Positions 1-8,890 are shown, numbered from the stretch's first letter. The stretch: DNA of 64,000 nucleotides from Agrococcus sp. SGAir0287 (GCF_005484985.1 NZ_CP027942.1:868001-932000), one strand, 5' to 3'. The notes: a model not told the origin generated them from the sequence alone. Program-made: numbers and translations.

Positions 1-2
1 TG

Positions 3-470
3 CGCGACGTCGTCGGCGTCTCGGCACGGTGCGGCTGCGGTGCGCCGACGGTCGTGGCGACGAGGCCGCGGCTCGCGAACGGCACGCCGTTCCCCACGTT
101 CCACTACCTCACGCATCCCGACGCGACGATCGCGATGTCGCGCCTCGAGGCCGCCGGCGTCATGGTCGAGCTGCAGGAGCGCCTCGCCGAGCCGGGGGTC
201 GCCGCCGCGTACCAGCGCGCGCACGAGGCCTACCTCGCCGAGCGGGCCGAGCACGGCGAGGTCCCCGAGATCGACGGCATCAGCGCCGGCGGCATGCCCA
301 CGCGCGTCAAGTGCCTCCACGCGCTGCTCGCCCACGCGCTCGCAGCAGGTCCGGGCGTCAACCCCATCGGCGACGCAGCGCTCGCGCTCAGCGAGTGGCA
401 GCCCGAGACCTGCACGTGCAGCAGGCCCAGGGCGACGGCCGAGGCGGATGCGGTAGAGGGCGAGTCCTGA
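3..470 (+). CDS. DUF501 domain protein (5' end missing)
   Basis: The reading frame is open from the window edge, so the start codon and roughly the first 15-20 residues lie upstream. The visible part begins RDVVGVSARCGCGAPTVV and continues with PRLANGTPFPT and YLTHP, which match the conserved N-terminal half of the DUF501 family found throughout Actinomycetota. The Cys-x-Cys pair near the start and the later CTCS motif could bind a metal, but the function is unknown. In related genomes this gene usually follows eno and ftsB (from memory of family context; not visible here). It ends 70 bp before the NADH dehydrogenase gene on the same strand. Confidence 0.85.
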   Translation, partial: RDVVGVSARCGCGAPTVVATRPRLANGTPFPTFHYLTHPDATIAMSRLEAAGVMVELQERLAEPGVAAAYQRAHEAYLAERAEHGEVPEIDGISAGGMPTRVKCLHALLAHALAAGPGVNPIGDAALALSEWQPETCTCSRPRATAEADAVEGES

Positions 471-488
471 CCCGCATCCGGGCAGGGG

Positions 489-494
489 TACCAT
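489..494 (+). promoter_or_regulatory. Putative -10 box (TACCAT) and leader hairpin for ndh
   Basis: TACCAT is followed by a small hairpin at 496-517: GGAGGTGC, loop GCAA, then GCAC-CC-CTCC with a two-base bulge. The transcript would carry a leader of about 40 nt before the GTG at 541. No good -35 is visible. Confidence 0.35.
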
Positions 495-540
495 CGGAGG
501 TGCGCAAGCACCCCTCCCACGAGCAGAGAGCCCATTCATC

Positions 541-1983
541 GTGACCACACGCATCCTCATCGTCGGCGGTGGCTACGCCGGCTTCTACACCGCGCTCGGC
601 CTGGAGAAGATCCTCGGCCGCGGCGAGGCCGAGGTGACCGTCGTCGACCCGCTGCCGTACATGACGTACCAGCCCTTCCTGCCCGAGGTCGCGGCAGGCA
701 GCATCGAGGCCCGCCACGCCGTCGTCTCGCTGCGCAAGCACCTGAAGCGCACCGCCGTCATCACGGCGCGCGTCACGGCCATCGACCACACGGCGAAGAC
801 CGCGACGATCTCGCCCGAGGACGGCGAGCCGTTCGACCTCGAGTACGACGAGCTCGTGCTCACCGCCGGTGCCGTCTCGCGCACCTTCCCGATCCCGGGC
901 GTCGCCGACGTCGCGATCGGCATGAAGACGATCGAGGAGGCCGCCGCCGTGCGCGACCGCCTCATCGCGAACTTCGCACGCGCCTCCGTGCTGCCCGAGG
1001 GCCCCGAGCGCACGCGCCTGCTGACCGTCGTGGTCGTCGGCGGCGGCTTCGCCGGCATCGAGGTCTTCGCCGAGCTGCGCTCGCTCGCGACGAGCCTCAT
1101 CGAGCTGTACCCGTCGATCACGATGGACGACATCCACTTCCACCTCATCGAGGCGATGGGGCGCATCATGCCCGAGGTCAGCCTCGAGACGGCGAAGAAG
1201 GTCGTCGCGCAGCTCGAGGCGCGCGAGGCGCACGTCCACCTGGACACGCAGCTCAAGTCGGCCGTCGACGGCATCGTCGAGCTCTCCACCGGCGAGACGT
1301 TCGAGTCGGACCTCATCATCTGGACGGCCGGCGTCATGGCGAACCCGATGGTGCGCAAGACGGGCCTGCCGCTCGACGAGCGCGGCCGCGTCACGGCGAA
1401 GACGACGCTCCAGGTCGTCGACGGCGACGAGATCGTGGCGAACGCCTGGACCGCCGGCGACGTCGCAGCCGTGCCCGACGTGTCGAAGACCCCCGGCCCC
1501 GGCGGCTTCTGCGTGCCCAACGCGCAGCACGCCGTGCGTCAGGGCAAGCTGCTCGCCAAGAACGTCGCCGCAGCCCTGCGCGGCGAGGCTCCCCGCGAGT
1601 ACATCCACGCCAACCAGGGCGCCGTCGCGGGCCTCGGCCTCGGCCAGGGTGCGTTCCAGAAGGGCAAGATCGGCTTCACCGGTCCGCTCGCCTGGCTCGC
1701 GCACCGCGGCTACCACGGCCTCGCGATGCCCATGTGGGAGCGCAAGCTGCGCGTGTTCGGCGACTGGATGGGCGGCTTCGTGCTCGGCCGCGACGACGTG
1801 CAGCTCGCGATGCGCGAGACGCCGCGCGAGGTCTTCGAGGAGTTCGCCTCGCGGCCGAAGCCCGCGTCCGACGCCGTCGAGGCGCCGAAGGCCGCGCCGA
1901 TCGCCGACACGCAGCCGGCGAAGGCCGAGGAGCAGAAGGCGGCCGCCGAGGCAGCCGACGAGAAGGCAGCGACGAAGGCCTGA
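541..1983 (+). CDS. ndh: Type II NADH dehydrogenase (NDH-2), FAD-dependent
   Basis: Peripheral-membrane flavoprotein that oxidises NADH and reduces quinone without pumping protons. It has an N-terminal FAD dinucleotide fold with GGGYAG at residues 9-14, a second GGGFAGIE fold near residues 165-172 for NADH, and the C-terminal FAD-contacting GDVA segment near residue 305. The 480 aa length is slightly above the usual 400-460 because of an Ala/Lys/Glu-rich tail of about 50 residues with no recognisable domain. It starts with GTG. It stands alone between DUF501 and a strong convergent terminator. NDH-2 and related Rv1812-like oxidoreductases share this fold, so the exact electron acceptor is inferred. 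Confidence 0.88.
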   Translation: MTTRILIVGGGYAGFYTALGLEKILGRGEAEVTVVDPLPYMTYQPFLPEVAAGSIEARHAVVSLRKHLKRTAVITARVTAIDHTAKTATISPEDGEPFDLEYDELVLTAGAVSRTFPIPGVADVAIGMKTIEEAAAVRDRLIANFARASVLPEGPERTRLLTVVVVGGGFAGIEVFAELRSLATSLIELYPSITMDDIHFHLIEAMGRIMPEVSLETAKKVVAQLEAREAHVHLDTQLKSAVDGIVELSTGETFESDLIIWTAGVMANPMVRKTGLPLDERGRVTAKTTLQVVDGDEIVANAWTAGDVAAVPDVSKTPGPGGFCVPNAQHAVRQGKLLAKNVAAALRGEAPREYIHANQGAVAGLGLGQGAFQKGKIGFTGPLAWLAHRGYHGLAMPMWERKLRVFGDWMGGFVLGRDDVQLAMRETPREVFEEFASRPKPASDAVEAPKAAPIADTQPAKAEEQKAAAEAADEKAATKA

Positions 1984-1994
1984 GCCCCGACCTC

Positions 1995-2038
1995 ACGACG
2001 AGGGTCGGCACCGTGATCGGTGCCGGCCCTCTCGTCGT
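1995..2038. terminator. Bidirectional intrinsic terminator
   Basis: Long inverted repeat with arms reading ACGACGAGGGTCGGCACC (one wobble and a two-base bulge on the return arm) around the loop GTGATC. It sits between the convergent ndh and hydrolase-like genes. Confidence 0.7.
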
Positions 2039-2062
2039 CGGGCCGCGTGCGCGCCGCTCGCC

Positions 2063-3016
2063 TCAGCGGCGCTGGTCGGCGAGGAACGCCGAGACGAGCG
2101 GCAGGTAGGCGGGCGCGAGCTGCGATCGGCGGTCGACGCCGTCCGCGGGGGCGGCGACGAACATCCCCTGATCCGCGTCCGGCAGCACCGCGCCGCCCGA
2201 TCGCGCGTTCGGCAGCAGCCGCTGCCCGTACGCGGCGATGCTCGCGTGGATCGAGAACGTGGGATCCGCGGCGCCCAGCAGCACGAGCACGGGGCAGCGC
2301 ACGAGCGGCAGCACCGTGCTCGAGTCGTACGTCAGGATGCCGCGCAGGCGACGCAGCGACGCCGCGTCGTCGTATGGGCGCCGCACGACGGGGAACCAGG
2401 GCTCGTGCTCGTAGCGCTGCTGCAGCGCGAGGACGTCCTCGATGGGCACGTCGCTCGCGACGAGCCGCGAGCGCTCGTCGACCCAGGCCAGCGCCGAGGC
2501 CAGCGCGCGTCCCTCGAGGCCCGCGTGCACGAGCGCGCGCTCGAGCCGCTCCCGCTCGTGCTCGCGCGGCGAGGTCGCCGGCCCCGACTGGACGATGACG
2601 AAGTCGACGAGGGTCGGATCGAGCGTCGCGGCGAGCAGCGCGACCCAGCCGCCCTGCCCGACGCCGTAGAGCCCGATCGGCTGCCCGGCGGTCGCGGGGC
2701 GGCCGCGCAGCACGCGCGCGGCGTCGAGGGACTCGTGCGCGCGATCCTCGAGCGTCTGCGAGCGCCAGTCGCCGGGCGAGCCGCCGCATCCGGGTCTGTC
2801 GTGGCGCAGCACCACGGCTCCGGCATCCGCGAGCCACGCCGGCCGGCCGCCCCATCCGTAGCGGTCGCCGTCGTCGGCGCCGTCGACGAGCACGAGTCCG
2901 GGCAGGGGCGCGTCGTCCGGCACGTGGAGGATCGCCTGGAGGTCGCCCATCTCGGTGGGCACGACCGTGCAGATCTCGTGGGCGTCCTCGTCGACGAGCA
3001 GGCCAGCGCCGCGCAT
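2063..3016 (-). CDS. Alpha/beta-hydrolase fold protein lacking Ser and His of the triad
   Basis: The 317 aa sequence follows the BAAT/dienelactone-hydrolase-like family through the fold, including the HDRPGCGGSPGDWR loop and the nucleophile-elbow strand. However, the elbow reads GLYGVGQGGW where relatives have G-x-S-Q-G-G, so the nucleophilic Ser is Gly (codon GGG). The C-terminal catalytic His region reads DADQGM where DADHG or GADHG is expected (codon CAG). The acid region (GAADPTF) is kept. It is probably non-catalytic, acting by binding, or it has been repurposed. An upstream in-frame ATG at 3106 would overlap the MFS gene; the ATG at 3016 is preferred because TAGCGT lies 7 nt before it. 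It lies downstream of the MFS gene on the same strand. Confidence 0.82.
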   Translation of the reverse strand: MRGAGLLVDEDAHEICTVVPTEMGDLQAILHVPDDAPLPGLVLVDGADDGDRYGWGGRPAWLADAGAVVLRHDRPGCGGSPGDWRSQTLEDRAHESLDAARVLRGRPATAGQPIGLYGVGQGGWVALLAATLDPTLVDFVIVQSGPATSPREHERERLERALVHAGLEGRALASALAWVDERSRLVASDVPIEDVLALQQRYEHEPWFPVVRRPYDDAASLRRLRGILTYDSSTVLPLVRCPVLVLLGAADPTFSIHASIAAYGQRLLPNARSGGAVLPDADQGMFVAAPADGVDRRSQLAPAYLPLVSAFLADQRR

Positions 3017-3023
3017 GGTAGCG

Positions 3024-3029
3024 ACGCTA
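3024..3029 (-). promoter_or_regulatory. -10 box (TAGCGT) for the hydrolase-like gene
   Basis: Seven nucleotides separate this box from the ATG at 3016, so the transcript would be leaderless. It also decides the start against the longer in-frame ATG at 3106. Confidence 0.5.
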
Positions 3030-3092
3030 TCAGCGGGTCCGCCGGGCTCCCAGGGGCCAGTCCCAGGCGTCACCCGCCCCGCGTCGGACGCA

Positions 3093-4613
3093 CTAGGAGC
3101 GCCCACCCTCCCGGCGCGCCGCGCCCGATCCGGCGCCGTCCGGCGCCGACCCGTCCGGCGTCACTCCGCTCTCGGCGCCCTGCACGAGCGAGAGGGGCGC
3201 CGTGACGTCCTCCAGCGAGCGGCCGGCCGCGCTCACGCCGAAGATGCCGCAGATGACGCCGCCCGCGATCATGACGCACGAGCCGAGCACGTAGCCCCAG
3301 AAGAGCGGATCGCGATCGGTGCCGTCGCCGATGAGCGTGCCGTAGAGCACCGGTGCCGCCGCGCCGACGGCCTGGCCGATGGAGAACACGTACGAGATCA
3401 CCTGGCTGCGCAGCTCGAGCGGGAAGATCTCCGACACCGTGAGGTAGGCGGCCGACGCGCCCGCCGAGGCGAAGAAGAACGACGCGCACCAGAAGATCGT
3501 GTGCGTCGTCGCGTCGAGCACGTCGGCGCGGAACAGGAACGCCGACACGAGCAGGATGAGACCGGCCAGCACGTACGTGCCGAACAGCATCCGTCGCCTG
3601 CCCCAGGTGTCGAAGAGCCGCCCGAGCACGAGCGCGCCGGTGAGGTTGCCGAGGGCGAACGCGATGAAGTACTGCGACGCCGTCGCGGGCGGCGTGTCGT
3701 AGAAGTTCTCGAGCACGAGCGCGTACGTGAAGAAGATCGCGTTGTACAGGAAGGACTGCGTCACCATCATCGTGATGCCGACGAACGTGCGCCGCGGGTA
3801 CTCGCGGAAGAGGACCTTGGCGATCGTCGTGAACGGCACGCGGCCGATCTCCCGCACCGTGATGGCCTTCGTCTCGTCGACGTCGCCGATCTGCTTGCCC
3901 TCGGCGCGGATGCGGTCCTCGATCTCGGAGACGTTCCGCTCCGCCTCCTCCTCGCGGCCGTGGGTCATCTGCCAGCGCGGGCTCTCGGGGATGTGGCGGC
4001 GCAGGTAGATGAGCAGGAGGCCGAGCACGGGGCCGATGAAGAACGACAGCCGCCAGCCGAGATCCTGGCTGAAGTAGTCGGTGTTCAGGAAGAACGACGA
4101 GGCGACGGCGCCGAGCGCGGCACCGCCCCAGTACGTGCCGTTGATGGCGATGTCGACGCGGCCGCGGTACCTCGCGGGGATGATCTCGTCGATCGCCGAG
4201 TTGATCGCCGCGTACTCGCCGCCGATGCCGGCGCCGGCGACGAAGCGCCAGATGTAGAAGAACCACGGCGCGAACGACAGACCCGCGATCGCCGAGCCCA
4301 GCAGGTAGACGCCGAGCGACACGAGGAAGAGGTTCTTGCGGCCCAGCCGATCCGCGAGCCGGCCGAAGACGAGGGCGCCGAACACTTGCCCGAGCAGGTA
4401 GCACGTGCCGGCGAGACCGACCTCCTGCGCATCCATGCCGAGCGTCTGCGCGTAGCCGTTCGCCGCGACGATCTGCACCTCGAGGCCGTCGAGGATCCAC
4501 GAGAACCCGAGCCCGACGACGATCATCCAGTGGAACCTCGACCACGGCAGCCGGTCCATCCTGGCCGGCACGAGCGACCGGTGCTCCTTCGCCTTCGCGT
4601 CCGTCGACGTCAT
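3093..4613 (-). CDS. MFS transporter, sugar/metabolite:H+ symporter type
   Basis: Twelve-TM major facilitator of 506 aa. The cytoplasmic loop signature GRLADRLGRKNLFLVSL appears after TM2, PESPRW after TM6, and GRLFDTWGRR between TM8 and TM9. The central loop is long and charged. This combination fits the sugar/aromatic-acid porter subfamilies; the substrate cannot be read from sequence. The start ATG at 4613 has a GGGGAG ribosome site 5-6 nt upstream. The C-terminal tail is Gly/Ser/Ala/Asp-rich and hydrophilic. The hydrolase-like gene follows 76 bp downstream and has its own -10 box. The gene diverges from the racemase-like gene at 4758. Confidence 0.88.
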   Translation of the reverse strand: MTSTDAKAKEHRSLVPARMDRLPWSRFHWMIVVGLGFSWILDGLEVQIVAANGYAQTLGMDAQEVGLAGTCYLLGQVFGALVFGRLADRLGRKNLFLVSLGVYLLGSAIAGLSFAPWFFYIWRFVAGAGIGGEYAAINSAIDEIIPARYRGRVDIAINGTYWGGAALGAVASSFFLNTDYFSQDLGWRLSFFIGPVLGLLLIYLRRHIPESPRWQMTHGREEEAERNVSEIEDRIRAEGKQIGDVDETKAITVREIGRVPFTTIAKVLFREYPRRTFVGITMMVTQSFLYNAIFFTYALVLENFYDTPPATASQYFIAFALGNLTGALVLGRLFDTWGRRRMLFGTYVLAGLILLVSAFLFRADVLDATTHTIFWCASFFFASAGASAAYLTVSEIFPLELRSQVISYVFSIGQAVGAAAPVLYGTLIGDGTDRDPLFWGYVLGSCVMIAGGVICGIFGVSAAGRSLEDVTAPLSLVQGAESGVTPDGSAPDGAGSGAARREGGRS

Positions 4614-4745
4614 CGTCTCCCCGTCCCTCGTCGTGACCTGGCTGGGGCGTCGCACGTGCGCGGCGTCCGCATACGTTCCTAGACCTCGCCCGCGCGGGCG
4701 GAGCGGGCATTGACGGATGCGACGCGTGAGGAGTAGTGGCGGGCA

Positions 4746-4751
4746 TAGGGT
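4746..4751 (+). promoter_or_regulatory. -10 box (TAGGGT), leaderless start at 4758
   Basis: Six nucleotides separate the box from the ATG at 4758. A GAGG also lies directly before the ATG, so a very short leader is the alternative. Confidence 0.5.
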
Positions 4752-4757
4752 GCGAGG

Positions 4758-5957
4758 ATGCTCGACCTCGCCGCCGCGTCCCCCTTCGACGCCGACGCGC
4801 ACTGGCCGTCGATGGATGCTGCCACCCGCGACCTCGACGCGCCGCTGGCCGCGCTGTCGCTGTCGGCCCTCGCAGCGAACGCCGCCGACCTCGTGCGGCG
4901 CGCGTCGGGCACGCCCATCCGCGTCGCGTCGAAGTCGGTGCGATGCCGCGCCGTGCTCGACGCCGTGCTCGCGCAGCCCGGCTGGCACGGGATCCTCGCC
5001 TACACGCTGTCCGAGGCGCTGTGGCTCGCGGAGACGTGCGACGACGTCGTCGTGGGCTACCCGAGCGTCGACCGGGCGGCGATCGCCGCGCTCGCGGCAT
5101 CCGAGCGCCTCGCGAGCCGCGTGACGATCATGGTCGACGATCCCGCGCAGCTCGACCTCGTCGACGCCGTCGCCGCGCCGCGCACGCGTGCGACGATCCG
5201 CGTCGCGCTCGAGCTCGACGCGTCGTGGCGCGGACCGCTCGGCCACGTCGGACCGCGGCGCTCGCCCGTGCACGCCGCTGCGGACCTCGACTCCCTCGCC
5301 CGCGTCGTCGCCGATCGGCCCGGCTTCTCCCTCGTCGGCGTCATGGCCTACGAGGGGCAGATCGCCGGCGTCGGCGACGCGGCGAGCGCCGTCGTGCGCG
5401 CGATGCAGCGCGTCTCGGCGGCCGAGCTCGCCGAGCGCCGTGCCGACGCCGTCGCGCGCGTGCGACGCATCGCCGACCTCGCGTTCGTCAACGGCGGCGG
5501 CACGGGGTCGCTCGAGCGCACGAGCGCCGAGCCGGCCGTCACGGAGGTCGCCGCGGGCTCCGGGCTCTTCGGGCCGGGGCTCTTCGACGGCTACCGCGGC
5601 TTCCAGCCGGCGCCGGCGCTCGCGATCGCGCTGCCGGTCGTGCGCCGCCCGAGCGCCGACGTCGCGACGCTGCAGTCGGGCGGATGGATCGCGTCCGGCC
5701 CCGTCGGCGCCGACCGGCAGCCGACGATCGCCTGGCCGCGCGGGCTCGCCACGCTCGCGCGCGAGGGCTTCGGCGAGGTGCAGACGCCCGTGCGCGGCGA
5801 TGCGGCGCGCGATCTGCGCATCGGCGACCGAGTCTGGATGCGCCATGCGAAGGCCGGCGAGGCGTGCGAGCACGTCGACGCGCTGCACGTCGTCGACGGC
5901 GACGCCACGATCGCAGCCGTGCCCACCTACCGCGGCGAGGGCCGCACGTTCCGGTGA
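4758..5957 (+). CDS. Fold-type III PLP enzyme (alanine racemase / D-threonine aldolase-like)
   Basis: Alanine-racemase N-terminal barrel family, of the amino-acid deaminase/aldolase subgroup (COG3616-like). The PLP lysine lies in RVASKSVRC near residue 59. Barrel strands carry GVMAYEGQ and FVNGGGTGSL, the latter in the phosphate-binding position. The C-terminal part holds the metal- and substrate-binding HAKAGEACEHVD segment. The 399 aa length is normal for the group. Members act on D-amino acids or beta-hydroxy-D-amino acids; which one is not predictable. The next gene, an FAD oxidase, starts only 7 bp after its stop, so the two are probably co-expressed, a pairing common in Actinobacteria. 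Confidence 0.85.
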   Translation: MLDLAAASPFDADAHWPSMDAATRDLDAPLAALSLSALAANAADLVRRASGTPIRVASKSVRCRAVLDAVLAQPGWHGILAYTLSEALWLAETCDDVVVGYPSVDRAAIAALAASERLASRVTIMVDDPAQLDLVDAVAAPRTRATIRVALELDASWRGPLGHVGPRRSPVHAAADLDSLARVVADRPGFSLVGVMAYEGQIAGVGDAASAVVRAMQRVSAAELAERRADAVARVRRIADLAFVNGGGTGSLERTSAEPAVTEVAAGSGLFGPGLFDGYRGFQPAPALAIALPVVRRPSADVATLQSGGWIASGPVGADRQPTIAWPRGLATLAREGFGEVQTPVRGDAARDLRIGDRVWMRHAKAGEACEHVDALHVVDGDATIAAVPTYRGEGRTFR

Positions 5958-5964
5958 GCGCACG

Positions 5965-7260
5965 ATGACGTGGCGGAACTGGGCGCGCTCGCAGCGTGCG
6001 ACGCCGACCGCGGTGCTGCGGCCGGAGGACGCCGACGAGGTCGCGGGCATCGTGCGCGCAGCCCACGAGCGGGGCGCGCGGGTGAAGCCCGTCGGCGCAG
6101 GCCATTCGTTCTCGGCCGTCGCCGTCGCGCCCGGCATCCAGCTCGACCTCGCGCGGCTCTCGGGCCTCCTCGCGGTCGATGCCGCGCGGCGCGAGGCGAC
6201 GTTCGCCGCCGGCACGCCGCTGCACGCGATCGGCGACCTGCTCGCGCCGCACGGGCTCGCGCTCGAGTCGATGGGCGACATCGACCGGCAGACGCTCGCC
6301 GGCGCCGTCTCGACCGGCACGCACGGCACGGGTCTCGCATTCGGCTCCATCGGATCGACGATCGTCGCGGCGACGCTCGTGACGGGGACGGGGGAGGTGC
6401 TGCGCGTGAGCGGCAGCGAGCATCCCGAGCTGCTGCCGGCCGTCCGGCTCGGCCTCGGCGCCCTCGGGGTGCTCGTCGACGTCACGCTGCGGTGCTCGCC
6501 CGCGTTCACGCTGCATGCCGTCGAGCGCGTCGAGCCGCTCGAGGCCGTGCTCGAGGCGTGGCGCGAGCGCGCGGCCGGCGGCGACCACGTCGAGTGGTAC
6601 TGGTTCCACGGCACGGACGTGGCCATCACGATGACCCGCACGCGCGGGCCCGCCGACGCGCCGCCGATGGGCCCGGGCGTCGTGCGCAGGGTCGTCGAGC
6701 GCGAGGTGCTCGCCAACGGCGCCTGGGGCGTGCTGTGCGCGGCGGCCGCCGCCGTGCCCTCGCTCGCGCCGGGCCTCGCGCGGGTCGCGTCGACGCAGTT
6801 CGCCGGCCCCGAGGTGCGCGATCGCTCGGACCGCGTCTTCGTCGCGCCCCGACGCGTGCGATTCCGCGAGATGGAGTACGGGATGCCGCTCGACGCGGTG
6901 CCGAGCGCGTTCCGCGCGATGCGCGCGCTCGTCGAGCGCCGCGGCTGGCGCATCACCTTCCCCGTCGAGGTGCGCGCCGTCGCGGGCGACGACGCGCTGC
7001 TCTCCACCGCCCACGGACGCGAGACCGGCTACGTCGCCGTGCACCGGTACTGGCGCGAGGACCCGCGCGAGCACTTCGCCGAGGTCGAGCGCGTGCTCGT
7101 CGACCACGGCGGCAGGCCGCACTGGGGCAAGCTGCACACGCGCACCGCGGCCGACCTCGAGCCGGCGTTGCCGACGCTCGCGGCCTTCCGCGCCGTGCGC
7201 GACCGCCTCGACCCCGACCGCACCTTCGACAACCCGTACCTCCGCCGCACGATCGGCTGA
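5965..7260 (+). CDS. FAD-linked sugar-1,4-lactone oxidase
   Basis: D-arabinono/L-gulono-1,4-lactone oxidase family (FAD_binding_4 plus ALO domain), 431 aa. The N-terminal PCMH fold has VKPVGAGHSFS, where His is the position used for covalent flavin attachment in some relatives, followed by GSIGSTIVAAT. The C-terminal ALO domain ends PHWGKLHTRT and LDPDRTFDNPYL, diagnostic of the family. It is expected to oxidise an aldonolactone or polyol with O2 or another acceptor. The ATG at 5965 lies 7 bp after the preceding stop with only a weak ribosome site, which suggests translational coupling to the racemase-like gene. Confidence 0.88.
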   Translation: MTWRNWARSQRATPTAVLRPEDADEVAGIVRAAHERGARVKPVGAGHSFSAVAVAPGIQLDLARLSGLLAVDAARREATFAAGTPLHAIGDLLAPHGLALESMGDIDRQTLAGAVSTGTHGTGLAFGSIGSTIVAATLVTGTGEVLRVSGSEHPELLPAVRLGLGALGVLVDVTLRCSPAFTLHAVERVEPLEAVLEAWRERAAGGDHVEWYWFHGTDVAITMTRTRGPADAPPMGPGVVRRVVEREVLANGAWGVLCAAAAAVPSLAPGLARVASTQFAGPEVRDRSDRVFVAPRRVRFREMEYGMPLDAVPSAFRAMRALVERRGWRITFPVEVRAVAGDDALLSTAHGRETGYVAVHRYWREDPREHFAEVERVLVDHGGRPHWGKLHTRTAADLEPALPTLAAFRAVRDRLDPDRTFDNPYLRRTIG

Positions 7261-7270
7261 GCGCCGCCGG

Positions 7271-7276
7271 TAGCCT
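7271..7276 (+). promoter_or_regulatory. -10 box (TAGCCT), leaderless start at 7284
   Basis: Seven nucleotides before the ATG at 7284. No -35 is evident. Confidence 0.45.
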
Positions 7277-7283
7277 GGGAGCC

Positions 7284-7646
7284 ATGCCGCTCGACACCAT
7301 CACGCTCGCCGTCGTCGCCGCGATCGTCGTCATCGTGCTCGCCGTCGTGGCGTGGCAGATCGTCGCCGGGCGGAAGGTCTCGCGGGCGCGCGACGAGATC
7401 GTCGCCGCGCGCGCCCGCCTCGAGGAGGCGCGCGCCGCCGCGGCTGCCACGAGCGGGGAGCCGGCCGACGTCGCACGTGCGAACGACCGCGTCCAGCAGG
7501 AGCGTCGGGCGGTCAACGCCGCGACGCGCGAGGGCGAGGCGCTGCGCAAGCGCTTCCCGACGTCGCTGTACGCCGGCCGCATCCCCGAGCCGCAGTTCGA
7601 GGAGGCGGGCGGCGGCACCGCCGAGCCGCCGCGCATCGCGTTCTAG
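7284..7646 (+). CDS. LemA-like single-pass membrane protein
   Basis: A 120 aa protein with one N-terminal TM segment (about residues 6-27), a charged Ala/Arg/Glu coiled-coil-like region and a C-terminal stretch that includes VNAATREGEALRKRFPTSLYAG. That last part resembles the end of the LemA helical domain (typically YN..IRQFP..L.AG). It is shorter than canonical LemA at 180-200 aa. The role is unknown. It faces the YcaQ-like gene with a 16 bp convergent gap and no clear hairpin. Confidence 0.7.
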   Translation: MPLDTITLAVVAAIVVIVLAVVAWQIVAGRKVSRARDEIVAARARLEEARAAAAATSGEPADVARANDRVQQERRAVNAATREGEALRKRFPTSLYAGRIPEPQFEEAGGGTAEPPRIAF

Positions 7647-7662
7647 CCCGAAGGCCGAGCCG

Positions 7663-8877
7663 TCAGGATCGCAGCGTCGCGCGCAGCGCCGGCGCCCACG
7701 TGCCAGGCCCCGCGACGGCGACGGCCTCGAGCCCCTGCCACGCCGCGGCCTCGAGCACGCGCGGCGCGATGCGCGCCGCGAGCTCGCCCGCGCGATCGGC
7801 GAACGCGGGCTCGACGTGCGCGTGCTGCACGCGCAGCACGCCCGCGCGCCGATCGCTCTTGAGATCCATGCGCCCGACGATCGCGTCGCCCACGACCACC
7901 GGCAGCACGTAGTAGCCGTGCTCCCGCTCCTCGGGCGGGGTGTAGATCGAGATGCGGTAGTGGAAGTCGAACATGCGCAGGGCGCGCGGCCGGTGCCAGG
8001 CGATGGGGTCGAAGGGCGACAGCAGCGACGTCGCGTCGATCGTGCGGGGGATGCGCTGCTCGGCATGCAGGTAGGCGGGTGCACCCCATCCCTCGACCGT
8101 CACCGGCACGAGCTCGCCCGCCTCGACCAGCTGCTCGACGGCTCGCCTCGCGTCGGCGAGGTAGGCGAGGCGGTAGTAGTCGCGCAGGTCGTCGACCGTG
8201 CCGACGCCGAGGGCGACCGCCGCGCGCCGCACGAGCTCGACCGTCGCCACCTCCTCGGGCATCGCGTGCTGCAGCGCGGCCGGCAGCGCCCGCTCGGCGA
8301 GGTCGTAGACGCGCTCGAACCGTCGCCGCCCGAGCACCACGAGGTCGCCGGCGCGGAACATCGCGTGGACCGCGTGGTACGCGTCGCCGCGATCCCACCA
8401 GCCGCCCGGACCCCGCACGTTGGACGGATGCTCGAGCTCGCCGACCGTCGAGGGGCCGCGATCGCGGATGCTGGCGCGCAGCTCGTCGACGAGCCTCGCG
8501 TGCTGCGCGAGGAAGGCGGCGTTCCTGGGCTTCGCGCGGAAGCGCTCGGCGCGGAAGCGCAGCAGCGGCACGTCCTCCACCGGCACGATCGCCGCCTCGT
8601 GCGCCCACAGCTCCGTCGTGCGGCCCAGGCGCCTCGGCTGGCGGTCGTGCACGACGAGCCGATCGAGCAGGGCGCGGTCGTAGGCGCCGAGCCTGGCGAG
8701 CATCGGCAGGTAGTGGCTGCGCTCGAAGACGTTGACCGTGTCGAGCTGCAGCAGCCGCAGCCGCGCGAGGGCGCCCGAGAGCTGGCGCGTGCCCACCGAC
8801 GACGGTCGCGCTCCGAATCCCTGCGCCGCGAACGCGACGCGCCTGGCCTCCGCCGCCGACAGCCGTGCTCGCGCCAT
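7663..8877 (-). CDS. YcaQ/AlkX-type winged-helix DNA glycosylase-like protein
   Basis: HTH_42 superfamily, 404 aa. The diagnostic QLD motif (RLLQLDTVNVFERSHY) near residues 37-39 corresponds to the catalytic Q-x-D of YcaQ/AlkX/AlkZ interstrand-crosslink glycosylases. Three winged-helix repeats and a C-terminal beta domain (DPIAWHRPRALRMFDFHY) follow in the family order. It probably removes alkylated or crosslinked bases; some actinobacterial members instead protect against the producer's own genotoxin, but no biosynthetic cluster is near. The start at 8877 is chosen over an ATG 8 codons upstream because TAGGGT sits 7 nt before it. Confidence 0.85.
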   Translation of the reverse strand: MARARLSAAEARRVAFAAQGFGARPSSVGTRQLSGALARLRLLQLDTVNVFERSHYLPMLARLGAYDRALLDRLVVHDRQPRRLGRTTELWAHEAAIVPVEDVPLLRFRAERFRAKPRNAAFLAQHARLVDELRASIRDRGPSTVGELEHPSNVRGPGGWWDRGDAYHAVHAMFRAGDLVVLGRRRFERVYDLAERALPAALQHAMPEEVATVELVRRAAVALGVGTVDDLRDYYRLAYLADARRAVEQLVEAGELVPVTVEGWGAPAYLHAEQRIPRTIDATSLLSPFDPIAWHRPRALRMFDFHYRISIYTPPEEREHGYYVLPVVVGDAIVGRMDLKSDRRAGVLRVQHAHVEPAFADRAGELAARIAPRVLEAAAWQGLEAVAVAGPGTWAPALRATLRS

Positions 8878-8884
8878 GCCCTCG

Positions 8885-8890
8885 ACCCTA
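8885..8890 (-). promoter_or_regulatory. -10 box (TAGGGT), leaderless start at 8877
   Basis: Seven nucleotides separate the box from the ATG. The longer in-frame ATG at 8901 lies upstream of the box and is therefore excluded. Confidence 0.5.
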
